The notes: a model not told the origin generated them from the letters alone. A stretch of 8,228 nucleotides of DNA from Acidaminococcaceae bacterium UBA2453 (GCA_002342505.1 DDQB01000002.1:551-8778), one strand, 5' to 3'; positions 1-6,791 are shown, counted from the first letter of the stretch. Program-made: numbers and translations.

Positions 1-635
1 GCCATGGCTTCGCTCTGGTCGTGGGTTACGAAAATAACGGTGAACCCGAATTTCTTCTGCAGGGCCTTGATTTCAAAACGCATGCTCTCCCTCAGCTTGG
101 GATCCAGGTTGGACAATGGTTCGTCCAGCAGCATGACCTTGGGGTTGGTGACGATGGCCCGGGCCAGGGCGATACGCTGCTGCTGGCCGCCGGACAGGTC
201 GGAAGGATATACTTCTTCCATGCCGTCCAGGCTGGTGTGGTGCAGCGCATCCTTTACTCGTTTCCGGATCTCGTCATGGGGCACCTTTTTGATTTCTAGC
301 GGGAAGGCCACATTTTCAAAGATGTTCATGTGGGGCCATACGGCGAAGGCCTGGAACACCATGCCCAGTCCCCGGTGTTCCGGCGGGACGTACAGGTTCT
401 TTTCTTTAATGGATACCGGCTGGCCGCAGAGATGGATCTCTCCTTCGGACAGGTCCTCAAAGCCCGCGATCATCCGCAGGGTAGTGGTCTTTCCGCAGCC
501 GGAAGGCCCCAGGAAGGAGAAGCATTCCCCTTCGTGGATATTCAGGTTAAAATCGTTTACCGCCGTTACCGTGCCCAGGGTTTTGGTGGTAAAACGCTTT
601 GTCACATGTTTTAAGATGATCTGGTCTTCAGCCAT
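1..635 (-). CDS. ABC transporter ATP-binding protein, FbpC/PotA type (second ATPase, 3' end outside window)
   Basis: This is the ATP-hydrolysing subunit of the importer encoded by this operon, acting on the cytoplasmic face of the membrane. The first 211 residues are visible and the gene runs off the left edge. They contain a complete nucleotide-binding domain: Walker A GPSGCGKTT (43-51), Q-loop Q95 in VFQAFAVWPHM, signature LSGGQQQR (148-155), Walker B VMLLDE (167-172), D-loop SNLD (175-178) and switch histidine H205. The C-terminal TOBE-type regulatory domain expected in this family would lie outside the window. The ATG at 635 follows the permease stop by 3 bases and has an SD-like AGAAAGGG just upstream inside the permease end, so translation is probably coupled. 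It is clearly different from the other ATPase of the operon (for example MLLDEPLSNLDPK here against VMDEPITNLDAK there), so it is not a recent duplicate. The AVWPHM stretch after the Q-loop is common in iron(III)/phosphonate-type ATPases. The substrate is not determined. Confidence 0.95.
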   Translation of the reverse strand, partial: MAEDQIILKHVTKRFTTKTLGTVTAVNDFNLNIHEGECFSFLGPSGCGKTTTLRMIAGFEDLSEGEIHLCGQPVSIKEKNLYVPPEHRGLGMVFQAFAVWPHMNIFENVAFPLEIKKVPHDEIRKRVKDALHHTSLDGMEEVYPSDLSGGQQQRIALARAIVTNPKVMLLDEPLSNLDPKLRESMRFEIKALQKKFGFTVIFVTHDQSEAM

Positions 636-638
636 GTT

Positions 639-2363
639 TTACACACCCTTTCTGTCTTTGGTGATCTGGGTCACGATAAAGTTGCAGACGATAATGATGA
701 GAATTGCAATCGCAGCCAGGGCCGAGGCCTGGGGAATCTGGCCCGAGTCGCGCAGGGCGAAGATCTGCACGCCTAAGGTACGGGTATAGGGACCGTACAA
801 AAGGATAGACGTGGTCAGCTCGCGCATGGAGGGCAGGAAAATCAGGAAGAAACCGGCTACCATGGCAGGACGGATCAGCGGCAGCGTGACGTCCTTCAGG
901 GATTCCGTATGGGACGCGCCGCAGGCTCTTGCCGCTTCTTCCAGGGAAGGATGCACCTGCTGCAGCGATGCGGAGGCGCTCTTCATGGAGAAGGACAGGT
1001 AACGGGCCATGTAGGCTACCAGGATGATCCAGATGGTGTTGTAGAGGCTGATGCCCCACAGGGCGCCGGACCAGGCCAGGATTACGCCGATGGCCAGCAC
1101 GGTGCCGGGAATGGAATAGGGAAGTACGGACAGCATTTCCAGGATTTCCTTCCCTCTGGGTTTGATCTTAATAACAACATAGGCAACCATAACGCCCAGG
1201 AACATACAGATAACGCCGGCCGAGATGGACAGCAGCAGCGAGTTCTGGATGGAGTCCATGGTGGCTTTGCTGGTGGCCAGGTTCCGGAAGTTTTCCAGAG
1301 TGAAATTCTCCGGTACCAGCGGCAGGCCGTAGGCTTTGACCAGGCCTTCCAGGAAGATCATTACCAGGGGGACCAGTACGATGACGATCAGCGTCAGTAC
1401 GGATAAGACCAAAAGAGGATATTTGGCGCCGCGCAGCTTGATCAGCGTAGGACGCATGCTTTTGCCTTTGATAATATCATAGGAACCGGAACTGAGGACG
1501 ATCTTCTGCAGGATCAGCGCCATGGCTACGACGAACACCAACAGGATGGATAGCGCCGCGCCCTGGCGGATACCTTCAAAGCTGCCGCCGGCCCTGTCGA
1601 TGCAGGCGTAAATTACGGTAGGCAGCGTGTAGATCTGTTTCGAGAAGCCTAAAATAGCCGGCACACCGAAGTGGGCCAGAGAGGAGATCAGGATCAGCAG
1701 GGCGCCGGCGGAAATGGCCGGAGTCACCAGCGGGATCGTGATCTTGCGGATGACCGTGCCCTGGCTGGCGCCGGCGATACGGGCGGATTCTTCCAGGGTG
1801 GGATCCATGCGTTCTAGAGCGGAAACCACCTGCATGAACACGAAGGGGAAGTAGTAGGAAACTTCCACGAAGATGATGCCCCACAGGGAGTTGATATTCA
1901 GCGGGGCTGTCTCCAGGCCGAAGGTGTTCATCAGCCAGGTGTTTACGTAGCCGCCCCGTCCGGACAGCAGCATATCCCAGGCCATGGCCCCGAAGAAAGG
2001 CGGGAACATGTAGGGGATCATGAACAGGGCACGCATGAGGCCTTTGCAGGGAATGTCGCTGCGGCCCAGCAGCCAGGCGTAGAACAGGCCCACGATGGTG
2101 CCGAAGACGGTAACTGCCAGACCGATGATGACGGTATTGGTCATGGCGTCCACATTGTCTTTGCTGAACACGACTGTCTGGAACATTTCAATGTCAAACC
2201 GTCCTTCAAAGAAGAACGCATTGTATACGATCATAAAGATGGGGATGAAGACGATGACGAACAGCAGGACAAAGCTGACAAGGGTCATAGCCTTATCCAG
2301 ACCGAAGGTTGCGCCGTCAAGAGCCGCTAAGTCTGACGTTTTGCGCGATTTTCCGATATTCAT
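639..2363 (-). CDS. Fused two-domain ABC transporter permease, FbpB/AfuB (iron(III)-type) family
   Basis: This is the membrane channel of the importer, 574 residues, carrying two binding-protein-dependent transport permease domains in one chain. This is the usual form of FbpB/AfuB-type iron(III) permeases. About twelve hydrophobic segments are visible: roughly 27-49, 77-99, 110-131, 158-180, 211-233 and 268-288 in the first half, and 313-338, 373-399, 411-433, 441-460, 500-519 and 545-565 in the second. Each half has an EAA loop that docks to an ATPase: EESARIAGAS...IPLVTP (191-215) and EEAARACGAS...LPLIRP (475-499). The ATG at 2363 overlaps the stop of the upstream ATPase gene in an ATGA arrangement and has a consensus AAAGGAGGT 6-7 bases upstream, which fixes the start and implies translational coupling. 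The two EAA loops differ in sequence, so each half could in principle prefer a different ATPase partner. The family assignment is firm. Iron as substrate is only the commonest case. Confidence 0.95.
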   Translation of the reverse strand: MNIGKSRKTSDLAALDGATFGLDKAMTLVSFVLLFVIVFIPIFMIVYNAFFFEGRFDIEMFQTVVFSKDNVDAMTNTVIIGLAVTVFGTIVGLFYAWLLGRSDIPCKGLMRALFMIPYMFPPFFGAMAWDMLLSGRGGYVNTWLMNTFGLETAPLNINSLWGIIFVEVSYYFPFVFMQVVSALERMDPTLEESARIAGASQGTVIRKITIPLVTPAISAGALLILISSLAHFGVPAILGFSKQIYTLPTVIYACIDRAGGSFEGIRQGAALSILLVFVVAMALILQKIVLSSGSYDIIKGKSMRPTLIKLRGAKYPLLVLSVLTLIVIVLVPLVMIFLEGLVKAYGLPLVPENFTLENFRNLATSKATMDSIQNSLLLSISAGVICMFLGVMVAYVVIKIKPRGKEILEMLSVLPYSIPGTVLAIGVILAWSGALWGISLYNTIWIILVAYMARYLSFSMKSASASLQQVHPSLEEAARACGASHTESLKDVTLPLIRPAMVAGFFLIFLPSMRELTTSILLYGPYTRTLGVQIFALRDSGQIPQASALAAIAILIIIVCNFIVTQITKDRKGV

Positions 2364-3451
2364 GCGTTACCTCCTTTCTGCTCTTTGGCCGGGTAGAAAC
2401 GGGGCTGCAGAAAACGCAGGCCGATTTCCTGCCCTTCTTTCACTTCCCCGTGCTGGATTACGTCCAGTGCGTTTTGCTGTACCCGCAGTTCCCGGTTGCC
2501 TAACTGGATAAAGTAGTTGTACTCGCTGCCCAGGAACACGCAGCTGCGCACGGTGGCGCGGATGGGCGAGGCATTGTCAAAGGCGATATCGTTGGAACGT
2601 ACCCCCATTTCCATCTTCTGCCCCCCGGCGAAAATCTCCTGCGGGCAGTTGTCCAGAGGATATTTCTGGCCTACGTCTATGTAAGCGCGGCCATTCTGCT
2701 GCACAAGGGAAAGGAAATTGGAAACGCCGATAAATTCAAATACGAAACGGTTGGCGGGACGCAGGATGATATCTTCGTCCGCACCCAGCTGGCACAGATT
2801 GCCTTCGTAGTCCATGATCGCCATTTTGTCGCATAGCTGCAGCGCCGCTTCCTGGTCATGGGTGATGTACAGGATCGTTGTGCCGATATCATGCTGGATG
2901 ACGCGGATCTCCTGCAGCATCTCTTCCCGGAGCTTGGCGTCAAGGTTGGTGATGGGTTCGTCCATGACGATGACTTCGTCGCTGCTCACCAGTGCCCGGG
3001 CAATGGCCACGCGCTGCTGCTGCCCGCCGGAAAGCTGGCTGGGCAGATGGTTTTCGTATCCTACCATGCGGACCTGCTCCAGGGCATGTTTGGCCCGGCG
3101 GGCCATTTCGTCCCGGTTCATCCGCATCTTCTTCATAGGATACAGGATGTTTTCCATAACCGTCAGATGAGGCCAGACTGCGTAATCCTGGAACACTACG
3201 CCGATGTGGCGGCGTTCGGGGGGCACGTCGATCCGGTCTTTTACGCTGAATACACAGCGGTCGCCCACATAGATGGCGCCGGTCTCGGGCTTGATGAAGC
3301 CCAAAAGACAACGCACCAGGGTGGTCTTGCCACAGCCGGAAGGCCCAACCAGGCACATGATCTGGCTTTCTTCCACGGCAAGGGAGAAATTCTTCAGTAT
3401 GCATTTATCCCCGTAGTGGAATGTGATGTTTTCAAAACGGACATCAGCCAT
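2360..3451 (-). CDS. ABC transporter ATP-binding protein, PotA/FbpC type with C-terminal TOBE domain (first ATPase)
   Basis: This is a cytoplasmic ATPase of the importer, 363 residues, a normal full length for the CUT1/PotA/FbpC group. Visible motifs are the A-loop aromatic Y13, Walker A GPSGCGKTT (36-44), Q-loop Q88 in VFQDYAVWPHL, signature LSGGQQQR (140-147), Walker B VIVMDE (160-165), D-loop NLD (169-171) and switch H198 in ITHDQ. The segment RPANRFVFEFIGVSNFL (231-247) is the family's linker, followed by a TOBE-like beta domain (about 280-350). All catalytic residues are present. The ATG at 3451 is supported by GGAGG seven bases upstream. The gene sits 196 bases after the binding-protein gene, behind an intrinsic terminator at 3482-3519, so its expression probably depends on readthrough. 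It overlaps the permease gene by 4 bases. The substrate cannot be inferred from the ATPase. Confidence 0.96.
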   Translation of the reverse strand: MADVRFENITFHYGDKCILKNFSLAVEESQIMCLVGPSGCGKTTLVRCLLGFIKPETGAIYVGDRCVFSVKDRIDVPPERRHIGVVFQDYAVWPHLTVMENILYPMKKMRMNRDEMARRAKHALEQVRMVGYENHLPSQLSGGQQQRVAIARALVSSDEVIVMDEPITNLDAKLREEMLQEIRVIQHDIGTTILYITHDQEAALQLCDKMAIMDYEGNLCQLGADEDIILRPANRFVFEFIGVSNFLSLVQQNGRAYIDVGQKYPLDNCPQEIFAGGQKMEMGVRSNDIAFDNASPIRATVRSCVFLGSEYNYFIQLGNRELRVQQNALDVIQHGEVKEGQEIGLRFLQPRFYPAKEQKGGNA

Positions 3452-3481
3452 AGGTTTTCCTCCATAAAAACGGTGAAATAG

Positions 3482-3519
3482 AAAAAAGGTGAAGGCAGGT
3501 GATCCCCTGTCTTCACCTT
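3482..3519 (-). terminator. Intrinsic terminator in front of the first ATPase gene (probable attenuator)
   Basis: Read on the minus strand, a 14-bp stem is formed by 3519-3506 and 3499-3486 with one G-U pair (positions 3510/3495). The loop is 6 bases (3505-3500). The 3' arm ends in, and is followed by, a run of six T (3487-3482). The stem core is AAGGTGAAG pairing with CTTCACCTT. This is a textbook rho-independent terminator, placed only about 30 bases ahead of the ATPase start codon and therefore inside the operon. Part of its 5' arm can pair with upstream sequence instead (see the leader entry), which is what an attenuator looks like. Confidence 0.85.
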
Positions 3520-3605
3520 AAGGTTTCAGGAGACACTCAACAGGGGTTCTGTTTCGGTAAGTCCAGCGCAGTTCCCCGGTGCTTCCTTACAATAATGCGG
3601 AAATG
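3503..3605 (-). promoter_or_regulatory. Structured intercistronic RNA with potential antiterminator (riboswitch-like, class not recognised)
   Basis: On the minus strand this stretch can form, in order: a stem GTAAG/CTTAC (3590-3586 with 3561-3557) that continues past a GA/GGA internal loop into AGC/GCT with a loop containing GGGG; a small hairpin AACAG-AACCC-CTGTT (3553-3539); and a hairpin whose outer stem TCTCCTG (3533-3527) pairs with CAGGGGA (3509-3503), seven pairs with one G-U. The last one uses bases of the terminator's 5' arm, so it excludes the terminator. CCCCTG at 3546-3541 is a second possible partner for CAGGGG. I do not recognise TPP, SAM, cobalamin, FMN, lysine, glycine, purine, fluoride, ZTP, guanidine or T-box consensus motifs in it. 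The pairings were found by eye and no energy calculation was done. Confidence 0.45.
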
Positions 3606-3631
3606 AAACGGCAGAAAGGATCCTGCCGTTT
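3606..3631 (-). terminator. Stem-loop just after the binding-protein gene (weak terminator or mRNA-stabilising hairpin)
   Basis: A perfect 9-bp stem AAACGGCAG/CTGCCGTTT (minus strand 3631-3623 with 3614-3606) with an 8-base loop begins 16 bases after the stop codon of the substrate-binding protein. The downstream T content is poor (CATTTCC), so termination would be partial at best. Such hairpins after binding-protein genes often protect the upstream mRNA from 3' exonucleases and let the binding protein outnumber the membrane parts. That role is inferred here. Confidence 0.6.
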
Positions 3632-3647
3632 ACATTTTTAATCGGGT

Positions 3648-4697
3648 TTATTTTTTCTTGAAGATGCCGTCGAAGTTCTTCAGCATTTCCTTGGAGCCGG
3701 AGGCCAGCGCTTGCAGGTCAACGTTCATGGCCCGTTTGGCAATGGTTTCAGCGCTTTCGCCCTTCTGCTGTACGTCTTTGCGGACGGAGAGCAGATTGTT
3801 GGCAACCAGGACTTCCTGTCCCTCTTTGGAGAGGATGAAGTCAATCAGCAGTTTGCCGTTCTTTTCGTTTTTGGCGCCTTTAACCAGGGCCACGGGGCTG
3901 AAAATGGATACGATGTCTTTGTCAAGATATACGAAATCAATGGTGGAACCTTTGGTTTTCAGGTTGTTGGTAACATAGTCCAGGCACATGCCCACTTTAT
4001 AAGCGCCGGCGGCGATCTGGTTGTGGGTAGCGGTGGTGCCGGACTGCAGTTCCGTACCGTTGGCTTTCAGTTTTTCAAAGTAAGCAGTACCGTAATCCTT
4101 GCTGGCCATCAGGGCGCCAACCGCGTATTTGGTAGTGCCGGCAGTGCCCGGGTCGGTCATAACGATCTGGCCTTTCCATTTCGGATCCAGCAGGTCGTTC
4201 CAGGTCTTGGGCGCTTCTTCCTTCTTTACTTTGGTGGTGTTGTAGGCAATGCCCATGTTCATCATACGGGCGCCGGTGTAGAAGCCTTCCGGATCGATGA
4301 AAGCCTTGTCAATGCTCTTTGCTTCCGGGGACTCATATTTCTGGAGGATGTTACCATCTTTTTTGAAACCGATATAGTCGGCGGGGTCGCCTACCCAGAT
4401 TACGTCAGCGGCAACCTGGCCGGATTTAGCTTCGGTGAAAATTTTGGTTTTAACTTTTCCCGTGCCAGCGAAGTAATAATCCAGTTTAATGTTGGGATAT
4501 TTCTTTTCGAAGGCTTTCTTAACAGCATTCAGCTGATCTTCCTGCATGGAAGAATACAGCATGACGGTATCGGTGGCTGCCGCCGCTTTCGGCGCGTCTT
4601 TCTTCGGGGCGTCGGCCTTTTTGTCTCCGCCGCCGCAACCAGCCATCATCAGGGCCATAACCAGCATCAGGGAACCAGCAACATACGTTTTCTTCAT
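3648..4697 (-). CDS. Periplasmic-type substrate-binding lipoprotein of an iron(III)/phosphonate-like ABC importer (AfuA/FbpA family)
   Basis: This is the solute-capturing subunit, 349 residues, exported and lipid-anchored. The signal peptide has KK at 2-3, a hydrophobic core 5-19 and a lipobox MAGC with the modified cysteine at 21. A Lys/Ala/Pro/Asp-rich linker follows to about 43. The mature protein has family-1/6 solute-binding features: the first strand VMLYSSMQEDQ (45-55), VIWVGDPADY (99-108), MGIAYNT (148-154), the conserved DPKWKGQIVMTDP (171-183), and a C-terminal segment LLIDFILSKEGQEVL (283-297). The ATG at 4697 is chosen over the in-frame ATG 36 bases upstream because it has AAGGAGGAG at the right distance and begins directly with the signal peptide. 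The adjacent tyrosine pair in an RYY-like context that marks classical ferric-binding proteins is not evident in the expected region (near CLDYVTNN, 238-245). Iron is therefore not certain, and a phosphonate, phosphoester or other anion is possible. It is the first gene of the importer operon. Confidence 0.92.
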   Translation of the reverse strand: MKKTYVAGSLMLVMALMMAGCGGGDKKADAPKKDAPKAAAATDTVMLYSSMQEDQLNAVKKAFEKKYPNIKLDYYFAGTGKVKTKIFTEAKSGQVAADVIWVGDPADYIGFKKDGNILQKYESPEAKSIDKAFIDPEGFYTGARMMNMGIAYNTTKVKKEEAPKTWNDLLDPKWKGQIVMTDPGTAGTTKYAVGALMASKDYGTAYFEKLKANGTELQSGTTATHNQIAAGAYKVGMCLDYVTNNLKTKGSTIDFVYLDKDIVSIFSPVALVKGAKNEKNGKLLIDFILSKEGQEVLVANNLLSVRKDVQQKGESAETIAKRAMNVDLQALASGSKEMLKNFDGIFKKK

Positions 4698-4722
4698 AAA
4701 CTCTCCTCCTTGATTTTTATTA

Positions 4723-4749
4723 TTTAAATACATACATATTGTATTTAAA
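4723..4749. promoter_or_regulatory. Inverted repeat 1 (9-bp arms, 9-base spacer), putative operator
   Basis: TTTAAATAC (4723-4731) and GTATTTAAA (4741-4749) are perfect inverse complements separated by 9 bases. The repeat lies in the untranslated leader of the binding-protein gene, about 25 bases before its start codon. It may be a repressor site or a leader hairpin. The AT-rich arms make chance more likely than for repeat 2. Confidence 0.5.
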
Positions 4750-4752
4750 CAT

Positions 4753-4779
4753 TATGTAAGCCCCTGTGGCGCTTACATA
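4753..4779. promoter_or_regulatory. Inverted repeat 2 (9-bp arms, 9-base spacer), putative operator at the transcription start
   Basis: TATGTAAGC (4753-4761) and GCTTACATA (4771-4779) form a perfect inverted repeat with a 9-base spacer. Given the promoter at 4783-4811, transcription should begin near 4776, so the repeat covers about +1 to +24. That is a classical position for a repressor. The regulator is not identifiable, and the motif does not look like a Fur box. Confidence 0.6.
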
Positions 4780-4782
4780 TTT

Positions 4783-4811
4783 AGTATACTGCAAGACGGG
4801 CAAATATTCAA
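4783..4811 (-). promoter_or_regulatory. Sigma-A-type promoter of the importer operon
   Basis: On the minus strand, TTGAAT (4811-4806) is followed by exactly 17 bases and then TATACT (4788-4783), giving 4/6 and 5/6 matches to the -35 and -10 consensus. The predicted start near 4776 gives a leader of about 80 bases ahead of the lipoprotein start codon. Confidence 0.65.
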
Positions 4812-4894
4812 TGAAATTTCTCTCCGGGATGATATCTGTTTTTATGGAAGCGGGGAGGCTGACTTTCATTTTTCGGATATGGAACAGAAAAATA

Positions 4895-4903
4895 TGATAT
4901 AAT
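4895..4903 (+). promoter_or_regulatory. Extended -10 promoter of the adenine deaminase gene
   Basis: TGATATAAT is a perfect extended -10 element (TGnTATAAT). No good -35 hexamer stands 16-18 bases upstream, which is normal for extended -10 promoters. Transcription would start near 4910, leaving a leader of about 90 bases. Confidence 0.65.
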
Positions 4904-4929
4904 AGCCTGACAGATGGATTGAATGGATC

Positions 4930-4970
4930 AGCGTTCCCATAAGAGCGTTCTCTTAAAATGAAGGAACGTT
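4930..4970 (+). promoter_or_regulatory. Foldable leader with repeated AGCGTTC motif ahead of adenine deaminase
   Basis: AGCGTTC occurs at 4930-4936 and again at 4944-4950, and its near inverse GAACGTT occurs at 4964-4970. The RNA can pair AGCGTTCC (4930-4937) with GGAACGTT (4963-4970), eight pairs including one G-U, enclosing a second hairpin TAAGAG-CGTT-CTCTTA (4940-4955). It could be a protein-binding site or an RNA element. It does not have the three-helix layout of a purine riboswitch. Confidence 0.4.
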
Positions 4971-5002
4971 ATTTTACAGTATCTCGGAAAGCAGGTGTTT
5001 GC

Positions 5003-6736
5003 ATGGATTTCTGGCGCGCGACAACGTTGGAAGAACAGATCGACACGGCCATGGGCCGGAAGGAAGCCGACCTTGTATTAAAGGGCGGCCGCGTGTTTAA
5101 TGTATTTTTGAAAACCTGGGAAGACGGCGATATAGCCATCAGCGGTAACAAGATTGTCGGCATTGGAAGCTATACGGGCAAACAGGAAATTGATGTGGCC
5201 GGCCTGTACCTGACGCCGGGCCTGATGGATGCTCATGTGCATTTTGAAAGTTCCATGCTTTCGCCGCGGGAAATGGTGAAGGTGCTGCTGTTGAACGGCG
5301 TGACCGGCGCCGTGACCGATCCCCACGAAATTACCAATGTGCTGGGGGAAAAAGGCTTCCGCTTTATGCTGGACGAAACGGCGAACATTCCGTTTTCCGC
5401 CTATTTCATGGTGCCGTCCTGTGTGCCGGCTACCGATATGGATACATCCGGCGCCCGCATCAGCGCGGAAGACATGGAACGTATCCGCAAGCTGAGCCCC
5501 CGTGTGCTGGGACTGGCGGAGATGATGAATTTCCCCGGCATCCTGTACCGACAGCAGGGCGAGATGGACAAGATGAAACTGTTTTACAACCAGAAAGTGG
5601 ACGGCCACGCGCCGGGACTTTCCGGGAAAGAACTGAATGCCTATGTGGCTGCCGGCATTTCTACGGAACATGAATGCGTAACGCCGGCGGAAGCCTGGGA
5701 AAAAGTGCGGCGGGGCATGTATGTATTTATGCGGGAAGGCAGCGCGGCCCATAATCTGGTGGACCTGCTGCCGCTGTTGAAAAAACCGGGAAACCGCCGA
5801 CTGTGCCTGTGCACCGACGACCGGCACGCGGACGATCTGATCGAACAGGGAAGCATCAACTATCTGTTGCAAATTGGCGTAGCCCAGGGCTATGAACCGG
5901 AAGACCTGATCCCGTTAGCCACGCTGAACATTGCGGAATGTTACGGCATGAAACATGTGGGCGCGCTGGCGCCGGGATACACGGCAGACATTGTTGCCTT
6001 TGACAGTCTGGAAACCTTCCAGCCGGTGCATGTGATCAAGGGCGGCGTGCAGGTAGTAAGAAATCGCAAGCTGTTATGGAAGAGCGAGCCGGTACTGGAG
6101 ATGCCGGGACAGTCCATGAAGATGCCGGAAGTTACGGCGGACAGCTTTAGGATTCCGGCCAGGCCGAATAAAAAAATGCACGTCATCGGCGTCAGCCATA
6201 CGCAGCTGCTGACCAGCAAACTGCATCTGGAACCGACGATTCGCGACGGGGAAGCCGTCAGTGATACCGAGCGGGATATTCTGAAGATGGCGGTTTGCGA
6301 ACGGCATCATAACACGGGCAACATCGGACTTGGTTTTGCCTTTGGGTTTAATTTGAAAAAGGGAGCCATCGCTACTACGGTGGGGCATGATTCCCATAAT
6401 TTATCTGTCGTGGGAACCAATGACGAAGACATGGCCGTCGCCGTGAACCGGCTGCGGGAGATCGGCGGAGGGCTGATCGTGGTTTCGGACGGAGAAGTGC
6501 GGGCCACTGTGCCGCTGGCTATCGCCGGGCTCATGAGCGACCGGGATGCGATGGCCGTAAATTCCCAGATCAAACAGGTGAACTTCTGGCTGCGGGAGCT
6601 GGGCATACCGGAAGAGTACAGCACTTTCATGATCCTGGCCTTTGCTTCCTTGCCGGTCATCCCGGAACTGCGACTGACGGACCGCGGCCTCGTTGACGTG
6701 GTGAATTTTGAACATGAAGACTTGTGGTGTGAGTAA
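5003..6736 (+). CDS. ade: Adenine deaminase
   Basis: This cytoplasmic metal-dependent amidohydrolase converts adenine to hypoxanthine and ammonia in purine salvage. From the ATG at 5003 it has 577 residues, as in the Bacillus AdeC type. An in-frame ATG at 4958 would add 15 residues but has no ribosome site and lies within a predicted leader stem. The 5003 ATG has GCAGGTG at proper spacing and begins at the usual family position, just before the LEEQIDTAMGRKEADLVLK region. Metal-site motifs are present: HVH (78-80) followed by FESS, E173 in LAEMMN, H202 in DGHAPG, H223 in TEHE, and D272/D273 in CTDDRH. The C-terminal adenine deaminase domain (about 400-577) includes GHDSHNLSVVG (461-471). No key residue is missing. 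The gene is monocistronic, divergent from the importer operon, and ends before a bidirectional terminator. Confidence 0.97.
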   Translation: MDFWRATTLEEQIDTAMGRKEADLVLKGGRVFNVFLKTWEDGDIAISGNKIVGIGSYTGKQEIDVAGLYLTPGLMDAHVHFESSMLSPREMVKVLLLNGVTGAVTDPHEITNVLGEKGFRFMLDETANIPFSAYFMVPSCVPATDMDTSGARISAEDMERIRKLSPRVLGLAEMMNFPGILYRQQGEMDKMKLFYNQKVDGHAPGLSGKELNAYVAAGISTEHECVTPAEAWEKVRRGMYVFMREGSAAHNLVDLLPLLKKPGNRRLCLCTDDRHADDLIEQGSINYLLQIGVAQGYEPEDLIPLATLNIAECYGMKHVGALAPGYTADIVAFDSLETFQPVHVIKGGVQVVRNRKLLWKSEPVLEMPGQSMKMPEVTADSFRIPARPNKKMHVIGVSHTQLLTSKLHLEPTIRDGEAVSDTERDILKMAVCERHHNTGNIGLGFAFGFNLKKGAIATTVGHDSHNLSVVGTNDEDMAVAVNRLREIGGGLIVVSDGEVRATVPLAIAGLMSDRDAMAVNSQIKQVNFWLRELGIPEEYSTFMILAFASLPVIPELRLTDRGLVDVVNFEHEDLWCE

Positions 6737-6791
6737 GGACGTGCAGACGAATTAATCAGTACTTCCTTAAAAATTAAATATATAAAGATAA

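Noticed and set aside
4..789. Plus-strand open frame (261 codons) opposite the second ATPase and the permease end
   Set aside because: The minus strand encodes an intact ABC ATPase with all motifs here. The antisense translation is low-complexity Ser/Arg-rich and has no start signal.
2858..3481. Plus-strand open frame (207 codons) opposite the first ATPase
   Set aside because: It is a shadow of the ATPase gene, with no family resemblance and no ribosome site.
3520..3605. Resemblance of the GTAAGGAAGC segment to the SRP RNA apical motif or of ACCGGGGA to the ZTP riboswitch
   Set aside because: Only a few bases match. The flanking consensus and helix order of both RNA families are absent.
3711..4727. 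Long plus-strand open frame (338 codons) opposite the binding-protein gene
   Set aside because: It is fully antisense to a well-supported lipoprotein gene with signal peptide, lipobox and SD. The translation has no recognisable motif and arises from codon bias on the other strand.
4815..4860. Possible pairing CTCTCC with GGGGAG in the divergent region
   Set aside because: It is a six-base stem with a wobble pair and a long spacer. It lies upstream of both predicted promoters, so it would not be transcribed by either, and it is likely chance.
5078..5872. Minus-strand open frame (264 codons) within adenine deaminase
   Set aside because: It is antisense to a complete enzyme gene. Its His/Gln-rich composition is typical of reverse-frame artefacts.
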